Assembly (NCBI GenBank): GCA_025355505.1
Contig: JANXZM010000098.1
Location: 1 to 64,000 of the forward strand
Length of the DNA stretch: 64,000 nt
Reading direction: 5' to 3'
From: Acidobacteriaceae bacterium
GTDB taxonomy: Bacteria > Acidobacteriota > Terriglobia > Terriglobales > Acidobacteriaceae
The notes below the pieces were generated by a model. That model made no database searches, was not told where the DNA came from, and saw nothing but the letters and a program-made list of their open reading frames with translations. Each line of letters begins with the position of its first letter. Position 1 is the stretch's first letter. Both the position numbers and the translations under genes were made by a program. Positions 1 to 8,050 of this stretch are shown here, piece after piece.

Positions 1-608
1 AAGAGCAAGAGCAACACCAAAAGCTGCCTAAGAAGCAAGAACAAAACCTGGGGGTCCAGCACTACCGCAAGGGTGCAGCCGCCTCGGACACTCTACGTGT
101 CTCTTGACAACGCCGCCAAGGTTATAGAGGGTGGCCCAGCCTACACTCCTAACTCTGGGGGTGCCCCGTCCAAGCTTCGCTTGGGCGGGGTCTTTGACCT
201 GTTCTCATCACCCTCCCCTGTGACCGCCATCATAGACATCCAACCCAACCGATGCGACAATCTTCACTGACCTGTGCCAGGCACGAGGTGTGCCCGTCGC
301 AAGACGCCCTCGAAGCCGCCGCAAGCCCATTTTGGGCGCTCTTTGACAATTGAAGTTAAGACGATAAGGGCGTCAATCCGCCGCCAAAATACGAGAAATG
401 AAAGGAAAAGTCAGCCAAGTCCTTATTCCGCAATACTTTACAAGTAAGTCCTTTGTATTCTATCAGTTGGCGGAAAAGTGGGGGGGGTACCAAAACACGC
501 GTTGATACTTAGGAATTAAAATCCAGAAATTACGCAGTTCGCTTTTTAGTTTCCCAGTTCTCAGCAACCGATCCGAGCACACTAGAACTGAGAACTGGCA
601 ACTGGCCA
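1..608. other. Gene-less left edge with repeats
   Basis: I find no convincing gene here. The short open frame at 73-270 has no recognisable protein character or ribosome binding site. The first 50 bases are a purine-rich GCAAGA/GCAAAA-type tract resembling the complement of the simple-sequence tract near 13.8 kb. Bases 164-190 form a hairpin with 12-bp arms (one G-T wobble) and a 3-base loop. Bases 286-490 are a copy of a dispersed repeat described separately. Bases 555-607 hold the AACTGAGAACTG-type repeat also seen near 42.6 kb. Confidence 0.6.
286..490 (+). repeat. Dispersed repeat R1, copy A
   Basis: It shares ordered blocks with copies at about 15064-15183 (+) and 39786-40010 (-). The blocks are CCCTCGAAGC, then GCGCTCTTTGACAA (336-349), then AAGTCCTTATTCC followed by AATACTTT, then AAGTCCTTT, then a run of about eight G before TA. 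Spacing between blocks varies. CTTTGACA resembles a -35 box. No coding potential is seen. Confidence 0.75.
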
Positions 609-1352
609 TCACCCCATCAGCAATCCGCCATTCACGTTCAGCACATGTCCTGTGATGTAGGCAGCATCGTCCGAAGCTAGAAAGCGCACCGCGCTGGCTA
701 CGTCCTCCGGAGAACCGACGCGACCGAGCGGAATATTTTCAACCGCACTCTCTTTGAATTCGTCGCTCAAAGCAGCGGTCATATTGGTCTCGATAAATCC
801 AGGAGCGACCGCATTACACGTAATATTTCGCGACGCCACTTCGCGGGCCATCGCCATCGTCAGGCCGATCAGTCCGGCTTTTGAGGCGGCATAATTCGCT
901 TGTCCAGCTTGTCCCATCTGGCCGAAGACGCTGGTGATGTTGATGATTCGTCCCCAGCGCTGTTTGAGCATGGAGCCGATGACCTGCTGGATGCAGAGAT
1001 AGGCGGAAGTCAGGTTGGTGTTGAGGACAAAGTCCCAGTCGGCGCGCTTCATGCGCATCAGCAGTTGGTCGCGCGTGATTCCGGCGTTGTTCACCAAAAT
1101 GTCGATCTTGCCGAATTGCGCGATGGCTGATTTGATTCCGGACTTCACCTGCTCTTCCTCAGTGACGTCCATGACGAACGCCTCCGCCTTGCCTCCCGCC
1201 GCCGCGATCTGCGCGACCAGTTCGTCGAGTTTCTGCCGATTGCGCGCCGCTAGCGCGACGCTCGCACCCTCCCGCGCCAGCGCCAGCGCGCAGGCATGAC
1301 CGATCCCCTGCGACGCTCCCGTAACCAGCGCGACTCGCCCTTCGAGTTTCAT
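609..1352 (-). CDS. fabG: 3-oxoacyl-ACP reductase FabG
   Basis: A 247-residue classical short-chain dehydrogenase/reductase. It has the TGxxxGIG cofactor loop at residues 11-18, NNAG at 88-91, catalytic Asn113, Ser141, Tyr154 and Lys158, and the C-terminal NVNGG typical of FabG. Known role: NADPH-dependent reduction of 3-oxoacyl-ACP in cytoplasmic fatty-acid elongation. The ATG start has an AAGGAG ribosome binding site about 9 bases upstream. No other fab gene is adjacent, so a stand-alone paralogue serving another pathway cannot be excluded, but similarity to FabG runs the full length. Confidence 0.9.
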   Translation of the reverse strand: MKLEGRVALVTGASQGIGHACALALAREGASVALAARNRQKLDELVAQIAAAGGKAEAFVMDVTEEEQVKSGIKSAIAQFGKIDILVNNAGITRDQLLMRMKRADWDFVLNTNLTSAYLCIQQVIGSMLKQRWGRIINITSVFGQMGQAGQANYAASKAGLIGLTMAMAREVASRNITCNAVAPGFIETNMTAALSDEFKESAVENIPLGRVGSPEDVASAVRFLASDDAAYITGHVLNVNGGLLMG

Positions 1353-1764
1353 GCGTGCTCCTTAGGAACCAAACTTCGGTATCGATCTTTCGAACGTTAG
1401 CAGCCTGTGGTGAAACTCCAGCGCCCAAAACCAGCGCCTAAAGGCGCCCTCATAACACGGCACTTACGGTATGCCTGAACACCTGAAGGCATCCCCTGAT
1501 ACAAAACGCATACTTGCACCACGGGCTGTTAGACCGAGAACGCTAGAACGAAGGATTATAAACGTCGCAGAACATCGGCGGCGGGCAAAAGCTGAAGCAG
1601 GGAAATACGCAAGAAAAAGATTCCGGAGTTGGCTCCGGCGCTGCATCTATGTTCGACCTGTTTCCCGACCTGGGTTCGATCTATGCCCAGTAAGAACGTC
1701 CAGCCGCTAAAGTCCACCACTCCGTTGCCGATGTTGGCAAAGAGCGCACCGTATTTTTCCCCTC
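1353..1764. other. Intergenic region fabG/cheB
   Basis: This is a divergent spacer of about 410 bases. On the minus strand a TATAAT-like hexamer lies near 1556-1561, which could serve fabG, but no good -35 accompanies it. Short open frames across it show no family resemblance. I see no RNA gene or repeat here. Confidence 0.4.
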
Positions 1765-2853
1765 ATGAGCTTCTCCACTCACCATCCGCCAGTAAAAGTC
1801 CTGATCGCGGACGACAGCGCCTTCATGCGTGCTGCCCTTTCCCGGATGGTCGAATCCGACGACTCCCTTTGCGTCGTCGGCACCGCGCAAACCGGACTCG
1901 AAGCCATCGCAAAAATTAGAACACTCCAACCCGACGTGGTTACCCTGGACCTCGATATGCCCGGCCTGAGCGGTCTGGAAACCCTCAAGCGCGTTATGTC
2001 CGAATCGCCGCTCCCAGTCATCATCGTGAGCTCGCTCGTCCGGGAAGGAGCCGAAGCCACGCTCGAAGCGCTCGAACTCGGCGCCTTCGACTGCATCGCC
2101 AAGCAGCTCAGCTACGATCCCGGCGACGTTATCAAAATTCAGAACGAACTCGTCGGCAAGATCAAGGCTGCCGCTGGCCCCCCGCTGCTCGTTCTTCGCC
2201 ACTCCATGCGCATCAATCGCCCGCTCCTCCATCCTGTTCCCGCCCACCGTGATCCAGCCGCGACCGTGCCTTCGATCATCGCCATCGCCACTTCCACCGG
2301 CGGTCCCAAAGCTTTGGAGGAAGTCCTTTCAACCCTTCCTGCCGATCTCCCTGCCGCAATCCTCATTGTGCAGCACATGCCGCCCGGATTTACCGGACCC
2401 TTTGCCAAGCGCCTCAACGATCTCTGCCGGCTGGAAGTACGCCAAGCGGAAGCAGGCGACCTCCTCAAAGCCGGCCATGTTTACATAGCTCCGCCCGGCA
2501 ACCACGTCACCGTTCGCCGCCGCTCCTCCACAAACGTTTTTCTGCAACTCTCCGCCTTGCCCAGCAACCTTCTCCACATCCCTTCGGCGGATGTCATGAT
2601 GGGTTCCGTCGCTGAAGTTTTTGGATCCTCGGCCATGGGCATCATCCTGACCGGCATGGGCGACGACGGTACTCTCGGAATGCAAGCCATCTTCCGCGGA
2701 GGCGGACTCACCCTCGGCCAGGATCAAGCCACCTGCGTCGTCTACGGAATGCCGCGCTCCTGTGCGGAAATGGGAGTGCTGAACCAGGTCGCCTCCCTGC
2801 CCGATATCCCGCTCCACATCCTCACCGCCCTCCGTTACCGCAAACCGCACTAG
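1765..2853 (+). CDS. cheB: Protein-glutamate methylesterase CheB
   Basis: A 362-residue two-domain protein. The N-terminal receiver domain has the acidic pair Asp16/Asp17 and phosphoacceptor Asp62 in LDLDMPG. The C-terminal methylesterase domain has the catalytic triad Ser177 (ATSTGGP), His204 (VQHMPPGFT) and Asp300 (GMGDDG). Known role: removal of methyl groups from chemoreceptors after phosphorylation by CheA. The usual Lys-Pro near the end of the receiver domain reads Lys113-Gln. No cheA, cheW, cheR or receptor gene lies nearby, so this is an orphan copy whose partner is unknown. Its stop codon overlaps that of the convergent downstream gene. Confidence 0.93.
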   Translation: MSFSTHHPPVKVLIADDSAFMRAALSRMVESDDSLCVVGTAQTGLEAIAKIRTLQPDVVTLDLDMPGLSGLETLKRVMSESPLPVIIVSSLVREGAEATLEALELGAFDCIAKQLSYDPGDVIKIQNELVGKIKAAAGPPLLVLRHSMRINRPLLHPVPAHRDPAATVPSIIAIATSTGGPKALEEVLSTLPADLPAAILIVQHMPPGFTGPFAKRLNDLCRLEVRQAEAGDLLKAGHVYIAPPGNHVTVRRRSSTNVFLQLSALPSNLLHIPSADVMMGSVAEVFGSSAMGIILTGMGDDGTLGMQAIFRGGGLTLGQDQATCVVYGMPRSCAEMGVLNQVASLPDIPLHILTALRYRKPH

Positions 2854-3287
2854 CCCGCTTGCGTTGCCGCCCGCCCCAGCGGCGCCGCCCCAAGAATCTT
2901 TTCAATCTTCTCGACCAGCGTCCGCTTCGAATACGGCTTCGCCAGAAAATAAGTGCGTGACTCGGGCGCTTCCGCCTCGTACTCCCGGTTCAAGTAACCC
3001 GACGTCACCAGAACCATAACCTCGGGGGAATGCTCCCGCAGATCTTGCCCCAGTTGCTGTCCCGTCCGTCCCGGAAGCCCCATGTCCGTCATCACCAGAT
3101 CGATTCCACGCGTGCACTCCGCGAAAACCTTCATCGCATCTCGCGCATCCCCGGTTGGCAGAACTTCAAAACCCGCGTTCTCCAGAATGCTGCAAGTCGC
3201 CTCCCGCACAAACGGCTCGTCCTCAACCAGAAGAATAGTGCGCCGCCGAGGCAGGTCGTTCGCGCGTGCGTAGGGCTGAAGAGTCAT
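2850..3287 (-). CDS. Single-domain response regulator
   Basis: A 145-residue CheY-like receiver protein. It has the VEDE acidic cluster near residues 21-24, a phosphoacceptor Asp in MTDMGLPG, a Thr/Ser in VTSGY and the conserved Lys in AKPYSK. There is no output domain, so it presumably works by protein-protein contact or phosphorelay. Its TAG stop and that of cheB on the other strand share the palindrome CTAG at 2850-2853. Neighbourhood suggests, but does not prove, work with CheB. No histidine kinase gene is adjacent. Confidence 0.88.
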   Translation of the reverse strand: MTLQPYARANDLPRRRTILLVEDEPFVREATCSILENAGFEVLPTGDARDAMKVFAECTRGIDLVMTDMGLPGRTGQQLGQDLREHSPEVMVLVTSGYLNREYEAEAPESRTYFLAKPYSKRTLVEKIEKILGAAPLGRAATQAG

Positions 3288-3394
3288 GTCATCCTCCGAT
3301 TAACTTCCTGACAACTCTTCTTCAGCAATCGCATGGCCCCGCCGCCTTCACAAATTCGGCGCGCTCCGCACCAACATCTCTAATTGTTCGGAAT

Positions 3395-5953
3395 CTACTT
3401 CAGCGTCGTAAGAATCGTCTGCTTCGGATCAAGCACAATCTTCCGCGCGTCGCTCGGCGCCGTCAGCCGAAACGCAGTCTCCCGGCCATCCGCCAGCACT
3501 TCGCCCAGAAAAACCAGCGTGTTACCCGCCGTCGCCGCATACACCGGAACCGCCGTCACCAAATCATCGGGTACGTCCTTTTGTACGATCACGCCCGTAA
3601 CCGTGGTCACCCCAGTTTTCTCCGTGATGCGAATCTCACGCGCCGCCAGCTCCGGAATCGCCGTCCCTTCGATCCAACCTTCCAAAAACCAGTCCAGCTT
3701 GGGACGTTTCTCGTACCAAAGTGGGTGCGGCAGTTCCTCTTCGAACCCTTGTATCAGTTCCTGCGTGCTCAAGCTCTTTCCCGCATACCGCTCTCTGATT
3801 TTCCGCAGAGCGCGGAAGAACGGCTCGTCAGGATTCGTCTGCGAATTTGCCCGCCCTTTCCGGGAACGAGATGCCGCTTCAGAATCGCGCAGCATCATTC
3901 GCAACATATGAAACAACCACGTCCCTCTTTCGTAGCTGATCGCCTCGTATCCCCCGGGAAAATGCGACGACTCCAGCCGCTGCCCCAAAGTCACCGGCCC
4001 AGCGTCGCGCAGCCGCTCTCCATCTTTATTCTTGCTCAGAAGATCTCGCCGGTACTTTTCGAGAACCTGCCGGAATTGCGCCGGATTCTGTTGCTCCAGC
4101 ATCAACAGCGACGCATAGTTTGCCAAACCTTCCGCGATCCACTGATCCCGATAACTCCTCCAGAACACCAGATCGCCCCACCATTGGTGCGCCGTCTCGT
4201 GCACCAGAACCTGGCTGTCGAGCTCGGAAGTCACCGCATCAAGACGCAGATCGGTCTGCTCCTGCGGGCTGAGAAACGCAAAGCTCGACAGGAAGACCAG
4301 CCCCGGCCATCCCTGGCTTAAATTTCCCGGCATCTGCGTCAGGGCCAGCGAGCCATACGGATACGGCCCAAACCACTGCGAGAAACTAGCAATGGCCTTC
4401 GCCGCCTTGTCCGCCACCGCCTGCACGTTGCGCGCTGGCGACGGAGGTGGCGGAGTCACAATGATTCGTCCCATCGTTTTCGATCCGGGCAGGGGAACAC
4501 CGGGGAAAACCGGCTGCTCAATCACCTCCGCCTGCGCCTTCGGAAACGATTTCTCAACTCCCTTCGTGCCGTACGCCTCGACCCGAATGTTGCCAGCCTT
4601 CGCCTCCGCTCGAACGTACTTGCCCAGGTTGAACCCCGCCACCGGAATCGGCCGCTCCGAGGTCCACCGCGAAACTTTCTTTCCCGCGGCGTCCTCGTTC
4701 GTTTCCGTTTCCTCGCCGCTCGAGCCTGACATCTGTTTCCCCGTCGCCACCAGCGTCCAGTTCGCCGGGTAGTGAAACTCCATTTCGAACTGCGCCGGGC
4801 TCAAACCGAAATTCGGATACCACGTACCGCGCTCGCCCACATACAGCAATCCGTTTCCCGCCTCCGACAGAACTTCACCCGAATAAACAAACCGCAGTTT
4901 CAATTCCTGCCCGGGCGCGAGCGGAGCGGGAAACACCACCGCCACCAGATCGTTCCCTTTGCGCCGCAGCTCGCTTCCTTCAATCGCCGGGTTCTGGATG
5001 AAGTCCAGCGGCCGCCCATCCACCTCGACCGCATCAATCTTCAGATAACGCGACAACTCAAACAGCAGCGTCCTTTTTCCTCCGCTGCGAATTCGAACAT
5101 TTACCTCCGTCGATGCCTGCAACCTCGTTGGTGGCTCGACCGACGCCCGAATCTGGAAGCCTGTGATCGAGGCATCAGCAGCCCGCGGAACCGTAGCTGG
5201 GCCGCCCGCCTCGCCAGGCGCAAACGAAGTCCAGATATCGAAGAACAGGATGTCGTTCTTCACCCGCGGCTGCCCCGCCCACAACGGCTCGGCTCCTGCC
5301 GCATCCCAGAACACTTCAAAGCCACCCAGTCTCTTGCCCAGTAAATGCGCGTGCAGCAGAGGCGGAAATTTTCCGTCCGGCTCGCGTAGGGGCGGACGCC
5401 CTTGTCCGTTCTCCGGAAGAAAATGACTGAAGTCCAGCAGCAAGCGCAGAGCATCGAACTCCGCCAGGGTGCGGCTCGCGTCGCTCCATTGTTTTATGAA
5501 TTCCGCGCCCTCTGGCGCCGGCGAAAGAAAGCGCTGCAAAACCGCCGCCGTGTCGTCGTTGAAGCGCAAGTATCCCGAGGTGAACTGCTCTTCGAGAATC
5601 GCCATTCCCGTGAACAGCGCCAGCGATCCGCGCTCGACCCGGTTCGGTGGCCGCAGCCGTATCTCGCCCTCTCCCTCGAAGAACGCTCCCGTAATCCGCC
5701 CGCAAATGTCTTCCGTAAACGCCAGCGTGCCGTCGTCAAAATCAAGATGGAGATTAGGCCGGTCAATGGAGGCATCCCGAACGTGGTACACGCGTTGCGG
5801 ATCGAGTCCGACCGAACGAATCCGCGAATAAAGACCGCCCGTAGTTTGCGGACACTGAGCGCCCGCTCCCGCCGGCTGCGCCCAAGCCGTCGCAGCCACC
5901 AGGCACCACGCCAACCCGATCATCTGCCGCGACCAACCCAGCCCCAGCTTCAT
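3395..5953 (-). CDS. M1-family metallopeptidase-like exported protein
   Basis: An 852-residue protein with an N-terminal signal peptide (cleavage likely after AWAQ, about residue 26). The gluzincin zinc motif HETAH is at residues 585-589, followed by WWGD and the third ligand Glu608 in WIAEGLANYASLL, as in M1 aminopeptidases. The canonical GAMEN exopeptidase motif is absent; MPGNLSQGWPG (541-551) occupies the equivalent region, so aminopeptidase specificity is uncertain. The first 260 residues look like a separate lineage-specific beta-rich domain. Likely periplasmic or surface peptide hydrolysis. No operon partner is evident. Confidence 0.85.
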   Translation of the reverse strand: MKLGLGWSRQMIGLAWCLVAATAWAQPAGAGAQCPQTTGGLYSRIRSVGLDPQRVYHVRDASIDRPNLHLDFDDGTLAFTEDICGRITGAFFEGEGEIRLRPPNRVERGSLALFTGMAILEEQFTSGYLRFNDDTAAVLQRFLSPAPEGAEFIKQWSDASRTLAEFDALRLLLDFSHFLPENGQGRPPLREPDGKFPPLLHAHLLGKRLGGFEVFWDAAGAEPLWAGQPRVKNDILFFDIWTSFAPGEAGGPATVPRAADASITGFQIRASVEPPTRLQASTEVNVRIRSGGKRTLLFELSRYLKIDAVEVDGRPLDFIQNPAIEGSELRRKGNDLVAVVFPAPLAPGQELKLRFVYSGEVLSEAGNGLLYVGERGTWYPNFGLSPAQFEMEFHYPANWTLVATGKQMSGSSGEETETNEDAAGKKVSRWTSERPIPVAGFNLGKYVRAEAKAGNIRVEAYGTKGVEKSFPKAQAEVIEQPVFPGVPLPGSKTMGRIIVTPPPPSPARNVQAVADKAAKAIASFSQWFGPYPYGSLALTQMPGNLSQGWPGLVFLSSFAFLSPQEQTDLRLDAVTSELDSQVLVHETAHQWWGDLVFWRSYRDQWIAEGLANYASLLMLEQQNPAQFRQVLEKYRRDLLSKNKDGERLRDAGPVTLGQRLESSHFPGGYEAISYERGTWLFHMLRMMLRDSEAASRSRKGRANSQTNPDEPFFRALRKIRERYAGKSLSTQELIQGFEEELPHPLWYEKRPKLDWFLEGWIEGTAIPELAAREIRITEKTGVTTVTGVIVQKDVPDDLVTAVPVYAATAGNTLVFLGEVLADGRETAFRLTAPSDARKIVLDPKQTILTTLK

Positions 5954-5980
5954 AAATCCAGCCCCGGAGTGGCGATCTAA

Positions 5981-6050
5981 CTCTGTGTGCCTCTGTGTGC
6001 CCTGTGGTTAAGAATCAAAAGCTTTAACCACAGGGTACATAGGGGAAAAG
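5981..6050. repeat. Dispersed palindrome R4 (CCACAGGG type)
   Basis: An inverted repeat of CTCTGTGTGCCCTGTGGTTAA and TTAACCACAGGG-like arms around a short AT-rich centre, located between divergent genes. Related sequences occur at about 11513, 41305 and 46095, and inside der at 49329. Confidence 0.75.
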
Positions 6051-6157
6051 CGTAGCCCAGCGCCTTAGGGGCTGGCGGAATCTTGTCTTTCCGCCGCCCC
6101 AGTTCCAGCACCATAGTCACCTTACCGCCCCTCCGCACCATTGTTAGAATCAGCCGA

Positions 6158-7573
6158 GTGCGAGTCCTGGTCCTCATTCTAGTGCTTCTAGCGGCGCTTC
6201 CCGCGCCCGCCGACGTCATCCATCTTAAGAATGGACGCACCATCTGGGCCGACCAAGTCCGCGAGAATAAAGACCGCATCGAATACGACCTTGGCGAAGA
6301 CGCCTACGCCATCCCGAAATCCTCCGTCGAGCGCATCGAGGCCGGCGGCCCCGCCCCGGTTCACAATGGAGCATCCGCCGGAGCATCTTCAAATATTCCC
6401 GACATCACTCCGCCCGCGCCCTCGTTCAACCACGAAGCGGACGTAGCCGGAAAGGTTATTCGCGACGGCAAGGTTGATGCCGACGCCCTCGCCAGCATCG
6501 CACAAACGGGCAATTCCGAACTCGCTGCCACCGCCTACTTCCTCGCCGGCAAACACGAATCCGACCACGGCAATTTCCCGCAGGCCAAACGCCATTACGA
6601 ATCCGCTCTTCGTTTCCAGCCGGATAACTCCACCTTGCTGATCTACTACGCCGCCACCCTGATGCGCACCGGCCATGCCACGGAAGCTCTGCCCTATGCC
6701 CAACACGCTGCCCGCATTGATCCCGACTCACCCGACGCCATTGCCATGCTGGGCTTTGTTCAATTCGCCGGCGATCATACGCCCGACGCCATTCGTTCAT
6801 GGAAAAAGTCGCTAACCCTGCGTCCCGATACCACTGTCAGCCAATATCTCGCTCGCGCCGAACGCGAATCGAGCGCCGAATCCGACTTTTCGCAACGCGA
6901 AAGCGGCCACTTCAACCTCCACTTCGAAGGCAACGCCACTTCCGAGACCTTCCGTCGCGACCTGCTAGCCACCCTCGACTCCGAGTATGACGACCTGGTG
7001 CGCGACCTCGGCTACTCGCCCCACAACAACATCGTCGTCACGCTCTACACCCAGCAGACATTCTTCGACGTGACCCGCGCGCCTTCCTGGAGCGGCGCCG
7101 TCAACGATGGCAAGCTGCGCATACCAATCAGCGGCGTGGCCGGCGTCACGCCCGAACTAGCCCGCGTGCTCAAACATGAACTGACTCACTCTTTCGTCTC
7201 CCAGATGTCAAGCAACCGTTGCCCCTCCTGGCTGAACGAAGGCGTCGCACAAATCGAAGAAGGGAAGTCGTCCGCTTCCTACGGGCATCAACTGGCACAA
7301 CTCTTCGCCGCCGGAAATGAAATTCCTTTCAACCTTCTCGAAGGCAGCTTCATGAGCTTCTCCGCCCCCGAAGCCACCGCCGCCTACGCCGAATCTCTCG
7401 CCGCCGCCGAATACATCCGCGACGCCTACGGCATGAGCGAAATCACCCGCATCCTCGAACGCCTCTCCGAAGGCAGCTCCACCGAAGCCGCTTTACGCGC
7501 CACCGTCCACTCCGATTACCGTCAACTCCGCGACGAAATGACCCGCGCGCTAAAAGATAAATACGGCGAATAG
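6158..7573 (+). CDS. Exported TPR protein with peptidase-MA-like domain
   Basis: I prefer the GTG at 6158 because it begins directly with a signal peptide (hydrophobic LVLILVLLAALPAPA); an in-frame ATG at 6083 would add 25 polar residues and overlap a repeat. The product is 471 residues. A short N-terminal segment has the VIHLKNGRTI motif common in secreted acidobacterial proteins, tetratricopeptide repeats follow at about 110-220, and the C-terminal zinc-peptidase-like domain has HELTH near residue 339 followed by WLNEGVAQIEEG. Probable periplasmic metallopeptidase or scaffold; substrate unknown. Confidence 0.75.
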   Translation: MRVLVLILVLLAALPAPADVIHLKNGRTIWADQVRENKDRIEYDLGEDAYAIPKSSVERIEAGGPAPVHNGASAGASSNIPDITPPAPSFNHEADVAGKVIRDGKVDADALASIAQTGNSELAATAYFLAGKHESDHGNFPQAKRHYESALRFQPDNSTLLIYYAATLMRTGHATEALPYAQHAARIDPDSPDAIAMLGFVQFAGDHTPDAIRSWKKSLTLRPDTTVSQYLARAERESSAESDFSQRESGHFNLHFEGNATSETFRRDLLATLDSEYDDLVRDLGYSPHNNIVVTLYTQQTFFDVTRAPSWSGAVNDGKLRIPISGVAGVTPELARVLKHELTHSFVSQMSSNRCPSWLNEGVAQIEEGKSSASYGHQLAQLFAAGNEIPFNLLEGSFMSFSAPEATAAYAESLAAAEYIRDAYGMSEITRILERLSEGSSTEAALRATVHSDYRQLRDEMTRALKDKYGE

Positions 7574-8050
7574 GGCCCTGTTTGGCAAATCCTGTGTGGC
7601 CTTGCGATCCGCCAGCCGCGAACCGGCGGCACCGGAATGCCCGGCACATCACTGCCGGGAAACGGAAGTGGGACAGTCGAGTCCGGTTCAAGGACAGCAC
7701 GTGCGGCGAGTTTTCCGCAGCCCGCTAGTCGTTTTGCGAATCCGTTTTGATTTACCGGGATAGGACCGTCGCAGAAATCCAAATCCTGGCGCTCGCTCAC
7801 ACCCGCCGCAAACCCGGCTACTGGAAAGGGCGGATCTAATTCCGGGAGGTGTCATAAAGCGATCTCCTGGGATCTTTTGGATTGTTGAAGATTGAATTCG
7901 AGAATGTCGCCACTCCGGTGGCGACATTTCGCATAACCGTAGCAGGCAATTGTTGGCGCGGAGTAAAGACAGGATTAAGCTTCGATGAATGACAACGGCA
8001 GAGGGAAACAAATACTGAGAATTCCTAGCGCACCGGAAGTCGGAGCTGCG
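7574..8050. other. Gene-less spacer
   Basis: It separates two converging genes. Apart from a perfect hairpin at 7903-7928, I see no conserved gene. Small open frames on both strands lack recognisable protein features. Confidence 0.45.
7903..7928. terminator. Perfect 11-bp inverted repeat, possible terminator
   Basis: AATGTCGCCAC (7903-7913), loop TCCG, then the exact complement (7918-7928). It lies between converging genes, which fits a bidirectional transcription end, but neither side has a strong U-tract. It could instead be a repeat remnant. Confidence 0.4.

Noticed and set aside
73-270. 65-codon open frame at the left edge
   Set aside because: No ribosome binding site and it runs across a hairpin repeat.
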